From Colletotrichum lupini (lineage: Eukaryota > Ascomycota > Sordariomycetes > Glomerellales > Glomerellaceae), in contig NC_064678.1 of assembly GCF_023278565.1 (NCBI RefSeq), positions 3,162,001 through 3,226,000 on the forward strand: a stretch of DNA of 64,000 nt, read 5' to 3'. The translations under genes and the position numbers were made by a program. The notes under the pieces are model-generated. The model had not been told where the DNA came from. It saw nothing but the letters and a program-made list of their open reading frames with translations, and ran no database searches. Position 1 is the first letter of the stretch. Each line of letters begins with the position of its first letter. Positions 1-9,257 of the stretch are shown piece after piece.

Positions 1-408
1 GCGCACCATGGAAAGGCCGTTCTGATCCAGAGTCTCATGTCTTCGGAGTCCGCTGGCACAAATTTGACCGAGGCGAACCATCTCATGTTTGCTGGAGTTC
101 TGTATACAGACTCGGAAAGCTACGACATGTACATGAGACAGGCCAAGGGACGTCTCATTCGATATGGACAGAAGCGTCCCGTGTTCGTCTATCACTTCAT
201 CACCCCGGCTACGCTTGAATTTGATATCTTCAACAAGCGTCATGGTAACCGCATCCGCCACTTCGGTGAGGAAGGACGCATTGCTATCCCGGTCACTGAG
301 GACGGAGAGAAGGACCCGAGATTCCCTCTGTATTTCCGTCCATACTTGGAGACCGCATCGATGGAGAAGCTTCTGCGCTCCGTGGAATTCGAGGAGTACG
401 AGAAGTGA
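1..408 (+). CDS. SNF2-family helicase, C-terminal end (partial)
   Basis: This is the last 135 codons of a gene that starts before the window; the frame is open from base 1. It shows the end of the second RecA-like lobe of a SNF2/Swi2 ATPase. Motif V reads SAGTNLTEA (residues 17-25). Motif VI reads QAKGRLIRYGQ (47-57), with the arginine-finger pair R51/R54 and the typical hydrophobic PVFVYHF strand after it. SNF2 proteins use ATP hydrolysis to move along DNA and remodel chromatin or other protein-DNA complexes in the nucleus. About 60 residues follow motif VI, ending in an acidic tail. The subfamily cannot be decided without the N-terminal part. No intron is visible in this piece. Confidence 0.85.
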   Translation, partial: AHHGKAVLIQSLMSSESAGTNLTEANHLMFAGVLYTDSESYDMYMRQAKGRLIRYGQKRPVFVYHFITPATLEFDIFNKRHGNRIRHFGEEGRIAIPVTEDGEKDPRFPLYFRPYLETASMEKLLRSVEFEEYEK

Positions 409-1119
409 ATGGCAACCCAGGATGGCGGCGCATCGACTGCAAGAGTCTGATGAAAATGTCTCATTCACGTTGCCAAAGTTTCGGCAAGGGCGATGACTTC
501 CGAGTTCGCTCAGTTCGGGAGGTTTGGGAGAGGGACTTGGAATGAGAGGTTTGGAATGGGGGGTTTGGTACGGGAGGTCTGGAGAGGGAAGTTTGGCAAC
601 TTGTTTTCGGAGGGGATTCTTAATGCTGTTTGAGTACATCACGTTTGGACCGGCCGAAGGTGGGAGGCGGATATCGAACGATGGGAACGAATCTGGTTTG
701 TTTGCAGGGCTCGAGTTTGACAAGGTAGCACAGAAAATATCTAAAGATCATTTGATCACCAAAACGGCGTTCCACGTAATTCTCAATCGCCTATCGAGGG
801 CGTGATGGAGAGAGCCAAGCAGCCATAGTTGCCCGGCATGGCTTGGCGACTGTGTAAAGTTTCATACCCTCGTGACCTTCCGCCTCTACGGGAAATCGTG
901 GCCAATTTGATAGCATTTCTAGCTGGTTGAACCGCCCCTTTGCCCAGTCACAGAGGCGCCGCCTTGCACTCTTTCAACATGCCGAGGCAGACTCGGGCTG
1001 GGTTCCCTTCCCTTGCTGAACAGACATCGTACACACAAGCGCCATCATCAAGTGTTCCCCATCGCCATTGACTTGCCGCCCTCCCGCGGCAAAAAGCATA
1101 TCTCAGCCATCCGCTCCGC
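409..1119. other. Intergenic, 3' sides of two convergent genes
   Basis: The helicase and ureidoglycolate lyase genes end toward each other here. Apart from the 14-bp minisatellite at 517-600, no gene or RNA is recognisable. Short ORFs at 524-805 and 948-1193 have no family features. Confidence 0.5.
517..600. repeat. Degenerate 14-bp G-rich minisatellite, six units
   Basis: Six consecutive 14-base units (517-530, 531-544, 545-558, 559-572, 573-586, 587-600) share the core AGGTTTGGAATG with substitutions but no length change. The array lies about 110 bases after the helicase stop codon, so it is probably in its 3' UTR. Closely spaced GGG runs on the + strand could support a G-quadruplex. Confidence 0.75.
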
Positions 1120-1920
1120 TCACAACTTCGCAACAACAGGCATCCTCTCAGGAACCTGCACCACGATACCCGCGTCCTCGCCCGCGCCCGCAAACTCTAC
1201 CTCCTGACAATCCTCCACGCCCACGCCGCTCGCAAACTGCGTCACGACAAAGTCAATTGCCGTGCCCTGCGGTCCCAGCGCAACCATGGGCGCATGCCAC
1301 GTTCCCGCACCGTAGGTCACGGCCTGGCCCGGGGACGCCACAAAGGCCTTGAGGCCCTTGATGTCCGGGAGACCCCGGCCTTTGCCGCCGGTGGCCGGCG
1401 CCGGGAGGGAATCCGTCTGCGCGCTGGGGGTCGGGAGGGTAGGTGCCACGATGACGAGGTACGCCGCGCCGCTCACGGACGAAGAAGCGGAAAAGGGGAC
1501 AAACGTCTGCGTCGTGAAAGGGTGTCGTTCCAGCACGCTCACCCTGAAGCGGCCGCCCCTGCTGGGACCGGCGTAGGTATACGGCAGCAGCGTCGAGATG
1601 GGCGGTTGCGCCAGGGGGGGCGCGGGCTCGAGCTGCCGTGCGGCGCAGGAGAAGATGCTCACGATGGGGCGGCCGGCGCGGGAGGGAGCTTGCGGGTAGA
1701 GGTCCAGAGGGGAGGAGACGTTTTGGTACTTTATGGCTGTGCCTTGGTTTGCGGAGACGGCGCTGAAGGAGGCGGATACGGTGGCGGGGAGGGAGGCGGC
1801 GGGGCGGACTTCCGGATGAGGGTTCTCGATCACGTCGCCGAAGGGGGCGAAGGCGGCGCGAGTGAGGGGTTCCGCGGGGATTTGGAGGGTGAGGGGGGTT
1901 GTGAGCGTAGTTGGCGGCAT
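1120..1920 (-). CDS. Ureidoglycolate lyase (allantoin catabolism)
   Basis: A 266-residue protein of the ureidoglycolate lyase family (yeast counterpart DAL3). The enzyme splits ureidoglycolate into glyoxylate and urea, the last step of allantoin use as a nitrogen source. Family marks are the N-terminal LTRAAFAPFGDVIE (PFGDV block), a central RPIVSIF strand followed by LERHPFTTQTFVP, and the C-terminal cupin-like core GAGTWHAPMVALG with H209, then DFVVTQFASGVGVEDCQEVE. The reading frame extends 88 codons further upstream. That part is Ser/Thr/His-rich without family similarity and looks like 5' leader, so the start is placed at the ATG beginning MPPTTLTT. An Ala/Pro/Gly-rich loop around 160-180 makes it longer than the yeast enzyme. 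No intron is seen. Confidence 0.88.
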   Translation of the reverse strand: MPPTTLTTPLTLQIPAEPLTRAAFAPFGDVIENPHPEVRPAASLPATVSASFSAVSANQGTAIKYQNVSSPLDLYPQAPSRAGRPIVSIFSCAARQLEPAPPLAQPPISTLLPYTYAGPSRGGRFRVSVLERHPFTTQTFVPFSASSSVSGAAYLVIVAPTLPTPSAQTDSLPAPATGGKGRGLPDIKGLKAFVASPGQAVTYGAGTWHAPMVALGPQGTAIDFVVTQFASGVGVEDCQEVEFAGAGEDAGIVVQVPERMPVVAKL

Positions 1921-3301
1921 TGTGGTGGTTCTGGGAGTGTGTTTGATGTCACACACGGTGTGAGTTGGGTTCGTTCCTTGGTTTGATTGCTTGCTTTGGT
2001 TTGTCTGAAATGGCGGGTGAATTAGGGTATAGTATGGCTTGGTAAGTGGCGTATGAAGGAAGGGCGGGACGGATTGAGTTGAGTTGAGTGAGTTGAGGTC
2101 GGAGTAAGCTCGATGACTTTCATGAGCTTGGTGTTCGGGGTCGAGGTGAGAGGGGAGCTTGGGGGAAGCTTCCGCTTTAGGCATGGCCCGTATCCTCCAC
2201 TGGGCCTCGGCGCATGGGGCCTGATGGAGTCTGATAGGGCCGCCGGCGACGACTCCGCGGGGTCATTAACAATTGTCATCGAAGCTTAGCATTCTCCAGC
2301 TCCACCCCCGTTGGGCGGCACCCCGGGGAACGCACTGTCTCGGAGTCCCCAACTGCAACGTCTCTCAAAGCTCCGGTGTAATTGTGTATGGATGGCCTAT
2401 GAGACGCGGTCTTCCGGACTTTGCAGCACTCATGCTTGATCTTTCATAATCGGAGATATTGGGCCGAATTGCATAAAGGCTGTTATCATGGGCTCTAACT
2501 CATTCAATATCCGGGATCTGTGAAGGCACAACAAGTTGAACGCAGATCATCGGCAAGATTTACTCCAACATATTCCAGGGCTTTATCCTGGCACGATGCT
2601 CAACCATATGGTGTACTCTCTCTAGCGCGTTGTCACGAGATGCCGAATCTTTGAGTCATGGCTTAGCTCGGTAAACCTGTCCGGACTGCGACCATGTTCT
2701 CAACGCCTGGGGACAGCGAATTCGTTCTCGATGATCAATCTTCTGTCCGGCTTGCCGATTACCAAGAGAGCGCGATTCGGGACTCTATAAACATTGTTTG
2801 GATTCATGTTGATTGACTGTAGTAAGGAAAGCTGGAAAGGACTGCTCTGAAGGCTGGCCATAGATCACGGCAATCCTTCTGAGCGCGATAGAGCTCAAGT
2901 AACTGCAAGAGGCTTTCTTGAAGACTCTCCAGAGCTACCTTTTATGATCCTGCCGAGGTTGAAAACGGCTCGGCTACCTCACGGCACCCTGAGAACTTGA
3001 AGGGCCAGTTCTGGACTACTTCCAAGGCTTCTCGGCTGTCTGCCACCAACTCTACGTCGTCTGATGTCTCTTCCAAATCCAGGCATGTGTGGGGATAGAG
3101 TTGATGAGTACTAGGTTTTGGGGAAGCCTCGGCTCGAGTTTTTTTCTCTTTTCTTCGGCCATTCAAGGGTAAAGGTTCAAGAGTCTGTGTTACGAGGTTT
3201 GCCATGTACATGAGCGTCGCGGCAAATATGTCGACTATAGAGGTGCTCCTCGTGGTGAAGTTGCAAATCTCTCTACCTCTAATTGTATAGTCTGTCTCGT
3301 G
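1921..3301. other. Intergenic and promoter region of ureidoglycolate lyase
   Basis: The first ~250 bases are the probable leader of the lyase gene, including a TTGAG-rich stretch near 2075-2098. A minus-strand ORF at 2942-3211 (89 codons) has a plausible acidic stretch (DLEETSDDVELV) but matches no family I know. It may be a gene relic or chance. Nothing else is recognisable. Confidence 0.4.
2483..2488 (-). promoter_or_regulatory. Possible GATA (AreA-type) site upstream of ureidoglycolate lyase
   Basis: TTATCA here reads TGATAA on the minus strand, a perfect HGATAR element about 560 bases upstream of the lyase start. A second HGATAR match, TGATAG, lies at 2232-2237. Allantoin-pathway genes in filamentous fungi are known targets of GATA-type nitrogen regulators. 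Six-base matches occur often by chance, so this is only suggestive. Confidence 0.25.
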
Positions 3302-4583
3302 CTATGCCGCAGATGGCAAGCCCGAATCCCCTTCCTCGCTGTTTTCGCCAACTTGACGGAGTATCCTCTCAAACACATCAAACTTCAACTCCATGATGCC
3401 ATCGTGATCAGTCCCGGGAACAACACAACTAGAGAACTCAATCACGTCACGGCGCTGCTCAGCCCTCCAGCAATCCTCAAACCACTTGGGACCCTTATCA
3501 ACACCAATCATGTGGTCCGCCTCCGCCCAAAATACATCAACCTTGAGCTTTGCAGCGCCCTTGACGACGCCAACATCGGGCTTGTGTTCAGCCTCCGCCA
3601 ACAGGGTGACAAGCTCGTCATAGTCCTTCCATGAGCCCCAGTAATCCGAGTGCCCCGCCCTCTTCAGCAGCAAAATGGCATCCTGGCTGAGCCCTCTCGT
3701 ATCTTCAGAATACACCTTTTGAATGAGCTGCGGCCAAATCTTCTCCTCAAACTCTGCCATGGGGTTCACTTCCACCGCAGGAGGAGGCGTAGGATCGGCA
3801 GCAGAGCCCATTCGCATCGACGCAGGCAGCAACCCGCTCACAGCCTGCATACTAGGAAAAACCCCACTCACCGCGCCCGCTACCGGCGCAACATGCTTCA
3901 GCGAGAACCCGGCGAGCGCGTGGAAGCCGCCCAGCACGGTCTCCGGCAGCCCGCCCGCGAGCGTCATGAGCGCGGCACCCGAGCGGGACTGATGGACCCA
4001 CGGCGCGGCGAGGGCCACGTAGGGGCGGTCGGGGGAGAGGAGGTGACGCAGGTGGAGGACCGTGTTGAGGGCGTAGATTGTGCCGCCGCTGTGGGCGGCC
4101 AGCGAGACGTGGCGGACGGAGAGGTGCGCGAGGAGGGCGGGCACGATTTCGAGCCAGAGGCGGACGCGGTCGGGCGCGTCGACGTGGGTTGTGCCGCCGA
4201 AGCCTGGTCTGTCTGGGTGGATTATGCGGACCTTGTGTTTCTTTGCCAGGGCGTCTTTGGCGATGTGAAGGTAGCGGCTGTATGTTCGTCAGACCTTGAG
4301 CGATGAGGTGTGCCATGATGTGCGAGGTGTGTTTATGAGTGAGATGATTGGCTTACCTTCCCAGGAGGGGACCGCACAAGAGCAGGACATGCTCGCGCTC
4401 TGGGTTGTCCAGGTTGCGATATCCGTAGTCGCAATACGTGACTTTGAATGGATCCGGGCGGTCATTGCCGGGGGGTAAGGTGAAGGACTGGTGGAATCTT
4501 GGATCGTTGAGGTACTCTTCCGGGCCCGGATCCGTACGCGGTGGCCCCGATTGAACCGGTTGATGGGCGTTCTGCGACGCCAT
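3302..4583 (-). CDS. Alpha/beta hydrolase-fold protein, two exons
   Basis: Exon 1 is 4583-4357 and exon 2 is 4277-3302. The 79-base intron has donor GTAAGC, a CTGAC branch site and acceptor ACATACAG. The spliced product is 400 residues. Features fit a single-domain alpha/beta hydrolase: an early strand KVRIIHPDRPGFGGT (oxyanion region), nucleophile elbow AAHSGGT with Ser139, a probable acid in VFWAEADH (Asp330) and catalytic His367 in GTDHDG. The lid region (about 165-245) is Ala/Pro-rich. The start ATG (MASQNAH) has purine at -3 and G at +4; an upstream in-frame ATG at 4607 has a weaker context. The substrate cannot be inferred. It lies on the same strand as the ureidoglycolate lyase but 1.4 kb away, so no functional link is implied. 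No signal peptide is seen. Confidence 0.82.
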
Positions 4584-5677
4584 TTCCAATGGTGCGTGAG
4601 CCTGCATCGAATGATCTAGAGTGGTTTGCTCACAAGCTTTTGTATAAAGTTCACTCCACAGGATCAAGGGACGATTTCATTAACAAAGTTGTCGATGATG
4701 TGCTTCGAACGAACTTCGCCGGTTTGTATGGGGTGACCTGGACGGCCTTTTTTGACGTCTCCCGAGTGTGCCACTCGTTAGTTGGCCGAGGCGGGTACCC
4801 GGGCTCCTAGTGCTTATCATCAAGGTTGGGTGGCGTGGAGGAAGGATTCCGCCGTAACAGCGCTTTTCTTTTTCTTCGCCAGACTCGATTGGGAAGTTGT
4901 CTCACTGTTTTCCCGACGCCAAATGAGAGAGGCATCGTCAGTCCACCAAGTTCAATAAGAGAATTATAATCCAGAGTTTCTCGGCTATTGCTATGGATAG
5001 GTAGAAAGTTTTATTCTTCAGCCGGGTCTACAGAACCACGGGATCATCACTCTTTTGAGGGCGAGGTATTATTGACCATCACCAAGTGAGGAATCGACGG
5101 TCATAGTTTCCTCGATATGAGGACGAGGGCTCTGTCGAGGAGATGAAGGATAACGTCACACCATTATTATCAACCTCTCTTCTCACCACGAGAAGTCGTG
5201 ATGGAGATCTACATTGGGTAACTTTTAGAGAAAGGGCCCCAACAAAGCTCCCAGTAAACGCCACATCTAGAGGCATCTGCGAGGAAGAAGGCAAAACTTC
5301 TAAAGGTACCTCAGTATTTAGAAGAGATAATGGCACCCGGGTATTCACTAGATATATCAATTCCGACCTGACCCTCGGGGCTATCCCACAAACTCACGCC
5401 AGAGTCAGGTCTACAACGACATCATGACCCTTTGATGTACCCTTGAGAAGGATTCAGCGGCTCGCAAGGTTGCGTGCCTTGAACTTATATAAAGCCACAC
5501 CTCAAGTGATCTCCTACTGAACGAGGCTTGTTCAGTATACAATCTCCCGGCGCGAGCACAAGTTTGCATCGCTCGTCAAGCAGGGAGAACTCTCAAAATT
5601 CTTCCTTCACAAGTAGTCATCAAATCATCATCATACCAACTGAAAATACTTGCCTTTACACATCCAACCCAGGCAAC
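4584..5677. other. Divergent intergenic region
   Basis: This is the shared upstream region of the hydrolase (-) and the secreted protein gene (+). It holds the TATA box at 5486-5493. Overlapping ORFs on both strands near 5079-5427 have no recognisable family. The last 150 bases before the ATG are the probable 5' leader. Confidence 0.45.
5486..5493 (+). promoter_or_regulatory. TATA box of the secreted-protein gene
   Basis: TATATAAA lies 192 bases before the start codon of the gene at 5678. A CA-rich stretch, typical of a fungal 5' leader, follows. A clean TATA box suggests inducible or strongly regulated expression; that is inference. Confidence 0.55.
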
Positions 5678-6427
5678 ATGCGTACTTCCCTCTTCCTCGC
5701 CGGCATCTATGCCACCCTCTCCGTCATCGCCACCCCAATCACCCCTCCCCCAACCGACCTCAACGCCGCCAAACCAGAGCCCCTCGCCCAAGACCTCGAG
5801 GGCCTCGACGTCGACAGCGATGCGTCCTCTATGGCAGATCCGAAGCCAGCGACCGGGTGGCCAGGCTACCCAAGACCGATAAACAAGGACAACCCAGCCC
5901 CCAACAAGGACCCCCGACCGTACACCAAGAACCAGTACAAGCAGTCTCAGGAATATAAACCCAAGTTCGATTTCCCGCAGCCTCGGCCCAAGCCGGATAA
6001 CCCGTTCAAGAACCCCAAATGGAGGATCCCGCCCAACAACCCCAACACCTTCAAGGACAGAAACCCGTTCCGGTCGTGGCCGCACAGGGATCCGTTCAAG
6101 ATGCCCAAGAAGAACCCGTTCAAGCTGCCGGAGAAGAAGCCCGAGCCCAAGCCCGAGCCGGAGGTGAATATCGAGCCGATGCCGAAGCAGCCAGAGCAAA
6201 AGGACGCAAAGCCCGAGCGGTACCCGACTCTCGAAGAGACGATACAGAAGAATGCAGAGCCGGCGCGGTACCCGACTCACGAAGAGTGGACCGAGCAGAG
6301 CAGGGAAATGGCTATCGCGAAACAGTATGATCCGTGGCACGGAAATGACAAGAGCCCGGATGCGGCACCGGAGAATGAACCGACTTATGAGCCGCATGAG
6401 CAGGATGCCCGAAGGGTTGGGAATTAG
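5678..6427 (+). CDS. Small secreted Pro/Lys-rich repeat protein, function unknown
   Basis: A 249-residue protein. The first ~18 residues (MRTSLFLAGIYATLSVIA) form a signal peptide with likely cleavage before TPITPPP. The mature part is low in hydrophobics and has no cysteine. It is built from short degenerate repeats: four NPF/DPF[KR] modules between about residues 107 and 150, then a KPEPKPEPE linker, then two copies of a [AP]-R-YPT-x-EE module near 187 and 206. This suggests an extended, probably disordered extracellular or wall-associated protein. The frame is open 50 codons upstream, but only this ATG gives a signal peptide. Similar small secreted proteins in plant-associated fungi are often lineage-specific; an effector role is speculation. 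Codon choice is GC-rich in third positions, as in neighbouring genes. Confidence 0.7.
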   Translation: MRTSLFLAGIYATLSVIATPITPPPTDLNAAKPEPLAQDLEGLDVDSDASSMADPKPATGWPGYPRPINKDNPAPNKDPRPYTKNQYKQSQEYKPKFDFPQPRPKPDNPFKNPKWRIPPNNPNTFKDRNPFRSWPHRDPFKMPKKNPFKLPEKKPEPKPEPEVNIEPMPKQPEQKDAKPERYPTLEETIQKNAEPARYPTHEEWTEQSREMAIAKQYDPWHGNDKSPDAAPENEPTYEPHEQDARRVGN

Positions 6428-9163
6428 ACGTCGATTTGTGATCACCAAGAACACGGACGTCTCTGCTGCTGCATCTTTTTGTCTCCCACGTCTGAGAGTT
6501 TGAGGATGTTCGGGAGAAGGAGCGGGAAGATGTAGAGGCGCGGTGAGGTCAATGACGATAAGCTCTGGATGTTCGAACCTGTATGTTTACCAAGCCATAG
6601 CGCGTTGTTGGAACAAGGACGTCAGGTGCTCATCTCTCAGTGCGAATTATTTGAGCTTTCAAACGATAAATGTAGGCAAGTAAGCATGTTGCTAGAAGCC
6701 GTTCAGTAGTGCTTTAATTCTTCTAATCTACAACCTATAAAATCTTTTAGTAAAAGTGAATTCCAGCCAGTCTAGCTACTCAGACATAGCATATGGGAGA
6801 TGATGCCACGGTTTGTTAGTACTGCGAAACATCCAAAGCCAACTCCCTGTAGCACAAACCAGAAATCCATTGTCGGGATTGTTTACATCACATTTCGCAA
6901 CTTTACCTCACGGACAATATTTCTCTGCGCGATCCTGAGCAGCTCCTGGCCTAGCCATACCGTCGAACATGGAAAAGGTTGCTCCACAGATTTGTAGCCC
7001 CCGTACTCGACAATACGAATATGTCACCTTGACGGATTTCTGTCACTGCAAAGTCGAGAATCCTGGCGTCACCAAAGGAAATAATGTATTCTAAGCGCTG
7101 TTCTCACCAGGAGTCGGCAACTCCCAGAGCGAAAACGTAGCATCATAGCTATAGCGGGACGGACCTCGATTATTGAAGAGCGAGAAACATGGATACCAAG
7201 TGATTACTGAGAGAAGAACATCCGGATGTGTTGATGGCTGGTGAGAACAAACGCCCGCCAGCTATACCATGAACATCAGCAGGATCTTCCGGGCCACTTT
7301 CCAAGCAGCAATCCTCTTGACGGTCTTGTAGAAGTTGTACATACTACTTCGGTTGCCTGCCACTTGGCCACAAGCTTGAAAGGAGATTACCGATCGCAAA
7401 GCTCCAAGGGGTGGGGCTACTATGTCAAGTTGTGTGATACTCTTCTTACCCTTCTACATACAAATCACCAGCGCAACACCTAAGACAAAGCCCATTCACT
7501 TTGTCCTAGACCAATCTTGCCCATCAGCTCCATATACCCCAGCGTATAAACGCCAGCCCGAGACGGACATCAGCAGCCGAGAGACAAGACCTCTGCATTT
7601 CTGGTTCTCCAGTAATGTTTCCAAGTATGCTACCCGATGAGTATGAAGTCGATACACAGATCACCGACAACAACTCTGGCGAAGCGCTGATAATGATGAT
7701 GATGTGGACGAGCCTCAAGTCGTTGCCAAGAATCGACGGTGCTCCGTCCGCTTTTGCTAGAAACAAGGGGATGAGGACTGCTTGGATATCTGCCCCGGGC
7801 ATCGAAACAGCCTGGCATGTGTTGAACGGTTGCATTGGACGTTGGTCAACATCAAGTTGGTTGGCTTCTAGAGGTCTTGCTTTGGCCGCGGCTCGGCTCC
7901 CTCTTGTACCTACCTGCGTGCCTCGAGAAATTCAACTAGGACAGCCACAGAATAATAAGAAAGGGGCTGATAAAACCAGAGGGATCAATCTCAGCTTCCT
8001 CGGTGAACCAGAGGCAATGTGCTACATCAACCAGGAGCGTCTGTTTGGAACAGCGCATAGAAGGAAGGGGACTCATCGTCGACGGCTGCGCGCCTGTCTC
8101 GTTGTCGTACTGTCAACTGATTGAGCCCTGACTTCTGGGCACGCTCATTCGCGAGCTGGAATCCACGGATAGATTTCTTACACACTGCACTTTGGATTCG
8201 AGGATCGGAGGAATGCACTGTCCAGCTAAGCGATTTCCATCGTATCAAAAGCGGGAAAAGACATCCAAAGACATTCGAAGCATACTGAATAGAAACTTCG
8301 AAAAGAATCACGCACGAACCAATGTAGCAGAAGTTTTCACATTGACGTGTGCACTTCAAATCCACCTCAGCATGCGGCTATTCGCTACAGAGGGAGCCAT
8401 ATACGTGGAAGCATGTCTCTCCATGTCACAGAACAAGTAGAAGAAGGTGACGAACCCAGATGCCAACGTCTTTGTTTTGCCTACATTCCATGACGAGCGA
8501 GTCCACTGCAAAATCCTACAAGCTATTTGCCAGAAAACAAAAGATCAGAACGCAAGGTTTCGGAAACAAATCAAAGGAACCGCCTCGACCTCGTCCTCGA
8601 ACACCTCATCGCCAGTCCCCAACAACGACTGGCTCAACTGCGATGAACGTCACCCAAAGTTGAGCAAGCTACCGGAAGCTAATCAGTATGATTCAATCAC
8701 TCCAGAAACCTTTTCTCTCGGAACTTTCATTACAGATCACCAAAAGAAAATAAAAGTCTAACCAATGCATAAAGCATCCAACTTGGACGTGGGCAGTAAG
8801 GAAGCGGAACTATAGCAGAGTTCGAGAACACAACCAACAACCCTAAACTCATGACCCCGCTCTCTGGCAGAGAGCCAGCCATCACATCGTCAATTTAAAC
8901 TCCTTCCACCATAGGGCGATGGAAACAACCTACAGCAGGTCGGAAAATAAAATTGCTTACATCAACGCAAATCAGCAAAAGTCAAAGATCAAGCGCATCC
9001 TCAAACACCACCTGATCGGCAATCGGATGAAGCATGTCGACAGGAGGTACGTCTGGATGCCCCGCAGTGATGAGCACTCGGCCGGGGTCGCGACCAATGG
9101 AGAGGGCCTGGATAGCCGACCTTCTTGTAGCGGATCTCAGCCTTCAAAATCATCCAATGACCC
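6428..9163. other. Intergenic, no gene recognised
   Basis: The sequence is moderately AT-rich. ORFs up to 169 codons (7615-8124, +) have no domain, no signal peptide and overlap ORFs in other frames. A short ATG/GAT run occurs near 7690-7705. I see no intact gene. Confidence 0.4.
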
Positions 9164-9245
9164 GGCGTTGTGGCAGAGTGGTCTAATGCGCAAGACTAGA
9201 AATCTTGTTCCTTCGGGAGCGTCTGTTCGAATCAGGCCAACGTCG
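9164..9245 (+). tRNA. tRNA-Ser (anticodon AGA)
   Basis: An 82-base class II tRNA without intron. The acceptor stem GGCGTTG (9164-9170) pairs with CAACGTC (9238-9244), with one G-T pair, and G9245 is the discriminator. The anticodon arm is a perfect 5-bp stem CAAGA/TCTTG around loop CTAGAAA, giving anticodon AGA, which reads UCU/UCC/UCA. The long variable arm (TTCC-TTCG-GGAG hairpin) and G discriminator mark a serine tRNA. The T arm is GTCTG-TTCGAAT-CAGGC. Internal A and B boxes for RNA polymerase III are present. Confidence 0.93.
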
Positions 9246-9253
9246 ACACTATC

Positions 9254-9257
9254 TTTT
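9254..9257 (+). terminator. RNA polymerase III terminator of tRNA-Ser
   Basis: A TTTT run begins nine bases after the tRNA discriminator base, the usual Pol III stop signal. Confidence 0.7.

Noticed and set aside
1921..2184. 88-codon N-terminal extension of ureidoglycolate lyase
   Set aside because: No family similarity and leader-like composition; the domain starts right after the downstream ATG.
5079..5427. Overlapping ORFs upstream of the secreted-protein gene as a transposon relic
   Set aside because: No terminal repeats, no domain, no RIP signature; insufficient evidence.
5576..6454. 292-codon minus-strand ORF opposite the secreted protein
   Set aside because: Shadow of the real gene; the plus strand has a signal peptide and ordered repeats, the minus strand only Arg/Leu/Gly-rich filler.
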